Made by a program: the position numbers and the translations under genes. Source: Nocardioides currus (GTDB lineage Bacteria; Actinomycetota; Actinomycetes; Propionibacteriales; Nocardioidaceae). From it: a DNA stretch of 64,000 nucleotides. Shown here piece after piece: positions 63,186-64,000 of this stretch. The notes beneath the pieces were generated by a model. It had not been told where the DNA came from. It did not search any database and saw only the letters and a program-made list of their open reading frames with translations. The stretch's first letter is position 1. The number at the start of each line of letters is the position of its first letter. The stretch is from the NCBI RefSeq assembly GCF_003057875.1, contig NZ_PYXZ01000004.1:62001-126000 (forward strand), in the 5' to 3' direction.

Positions 63186-64000
63186 GGCTTCTCCTTCACC
63201 GGCGGGAGGATCGAGCCGTCGTCGAGGAACGTCGGCAGGGTCTTCGGTGCGACCAGGCCGGGGATCGCCTCGTCGGCGGGCTTCACCGCCTCGCCGTCGA
63301 TGCCGTAGAGCGCCTCCCAGACCTTGCGGACGCCCTCACCGACCGAGCCGGACCCGGTGCCGGCCTGGCTGAGCATCATCACGACGACGTAGTCGTCGGT
63401 GTAGGAGGCGACCCAGCCGGTCGACTGCTTGCCGTAGACCTCGGCCGAGCCCGTCTTGGACCGCACGACGACGTCGTCGAGCGGGAAGCCGCCCATCTTC
63501 CAGGCCATGGTCCCGACCCGGGTCACGCCCTTGAGGGACTCGTCGATGTACTCCATGTCCTTCTTCGGCACCTTGACGTTGCCGACCTTGGCCGGGGTGA
63601 ACCGGCGCAGCACCTCGCCGCTCGGGCTGACCAGCGCCTTCGCGACGGTCGGGGCGAAGAGGGTGCCGCCGTTGGAGATCGCGGCGTAGCCGCGGGCGAG
63701 CTGGAGCGGGGTGACGATGGTGTCGCCCTGGCCGATGGCGAAGTTGGCGGCGTCGCCGGCGCGGTAGGCGTAGCCCTCGACGCAGAACTCACGCGCGAAC
63801 TTGTAGACGAAGTCGCTGGTCTCGGCGTCCTGCGGCTTGTCGGCGATGCCGCAGTAGAAGTCCTTCATCGAGTCGTAGTAGGCCCGCTTCCAGCTCCGGT
63901 CCGCGATCCGGCCGGGCGCCTCGCCGGGCACGTCGATGCCGGTGCGGCTGCCGAAGCCGAAGTTCTTGGCCTCCGCGACGAGCGGGTCCTTGGCGTCGAC
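63182..64000 (-). CDS. mrdA: Penicillin-binding protein 2, C-terminal part (partial at window edge)
   Basis: The last 272 codons of a class B transpeptidase are present and the frame is open through the right edge. Visible features are NFGFGSRTGIDVPGEAPGRI, NFAIGQGDTIVTPLQLARGY, AAISNGGTLFAP and the KTG box in VVRSKTGSAEVYGKQSTGW. The SxxK and SxN motifs lie partly outside the window. It cross-links peptidoglycan during elongation with RodA, encoded by the overlapping next gene. It ends in a Pro/Lys-rich tail. Confidence 0.93.
   Translation of the reverse strand, partial: VDAKDPLVAEAKNFGFGSRTGIDVPGEAPGRIADRSWKRAYYDSMKDFYCGIADKPQDAETSDFVYKFAREFCVEGYAYRAGDAANFAIGQGDTIVTPLQLARGYAAISNGGTLFAPTVAKALVSPSGEVLRRFTPAKVGNVKVPKKDMEYIDESLKGVTRVGTMAWKMGGFPLDDVVVRSKTGSAEVYGKQSTGWVASYTDDYVVVMMLSQAGTGSGSVGEGVRKVWEALYGIDGEAVKPADEAIPGLVAPKTLPTFLDDGSILPPVKEKP

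Overview
The window is about 72% GC, starts many genes at GTG, and links cotranscribed genes by GTGA, ATGA or TGATG overlaps. Its conserved gene order and families (GatCAB, LigA, RNase E-rplU-rpmA-obgE-proB, TIGR03936/TIGR03960, mrdA-rodA, DUF222-HNH, SigE-type sigma factor) point to a high-GC actinobacterium, most likely Nocardioides or a close relative. The genus is inferred from gene content and order only. No rRNA, tRNA or CRISPR array was seen.

Left part (1-25.3 kb). After the tail of an alpha/beta hydrolase and a PQQ-dehydrogenase-like lipoprotein comes a five-gene operon on the minus strand (7044 down to 1288). It encodes a secreted alpha/alpha-toroid protein, a membrane-anchored protein with a DUF4430-like domain, and ECF transporter T, A and S components. 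It is preceded by a clear cobalamin riboswitch (about 7085-7245). This looks like a vitamin B12 capture and import system in which the two domains of animal intrinsic factor/transcobalamin occur as two separate surface proteins; it is the most interesting system in the window. Next come gatC-gatA-gatB, a divergent SigE-type sigma factor with a membrane propeller partner, an RTX-repeat secreted protein, ligA, a TetR/MFS pair with visible operators, two esterase-like hydrolases, and an overlapping cluster of cysteine desulfurase, mnmA and a MetE-like gene.

Middle (25.3-39.8 kb). A nucleotidyltransferase and a response-regulator-like protein with a degenerate receiver are followed by a gene graveyard (about 26.8-29.3 kb). 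This holds a truncated ankyrin gene fused to a frameshifted DinB/DUF664 tail, a broken DUF4304 gene converging on a truncated DUF4375 gene, and a gene interrupted by one TGA. A DUF222-HNH protein and a second nucleotidyltransferase precede the conserved block proB-obgE-rpmA-rplU-rne-TIGR03936.

Right part (39.8-64 kb). A 14.7-kb accessory island of membrane glycosyltransferases, DUF2304, DUF2142 and two mirror-image, tail-to-tail copies of a [coiled-coil protein + rhamnan-synthesis-F/glycerophosphotransferase-like protein] pair separates TIGR03936 from its usual partner TIGR03960. It probably makes a cell-surface glycopolymer. Then come a DUF2975/XRE pair with an inverted-repeat operator, a secreted endonuclease/exonuclease/phosphatase, a MASE1 histidine kinase, an IS481-family element inserted exactly at the kinase stop codon, two kinds of tandem repeat (73 bp and 121 bp), and rodA with the 3' part of mrdA at the edge.
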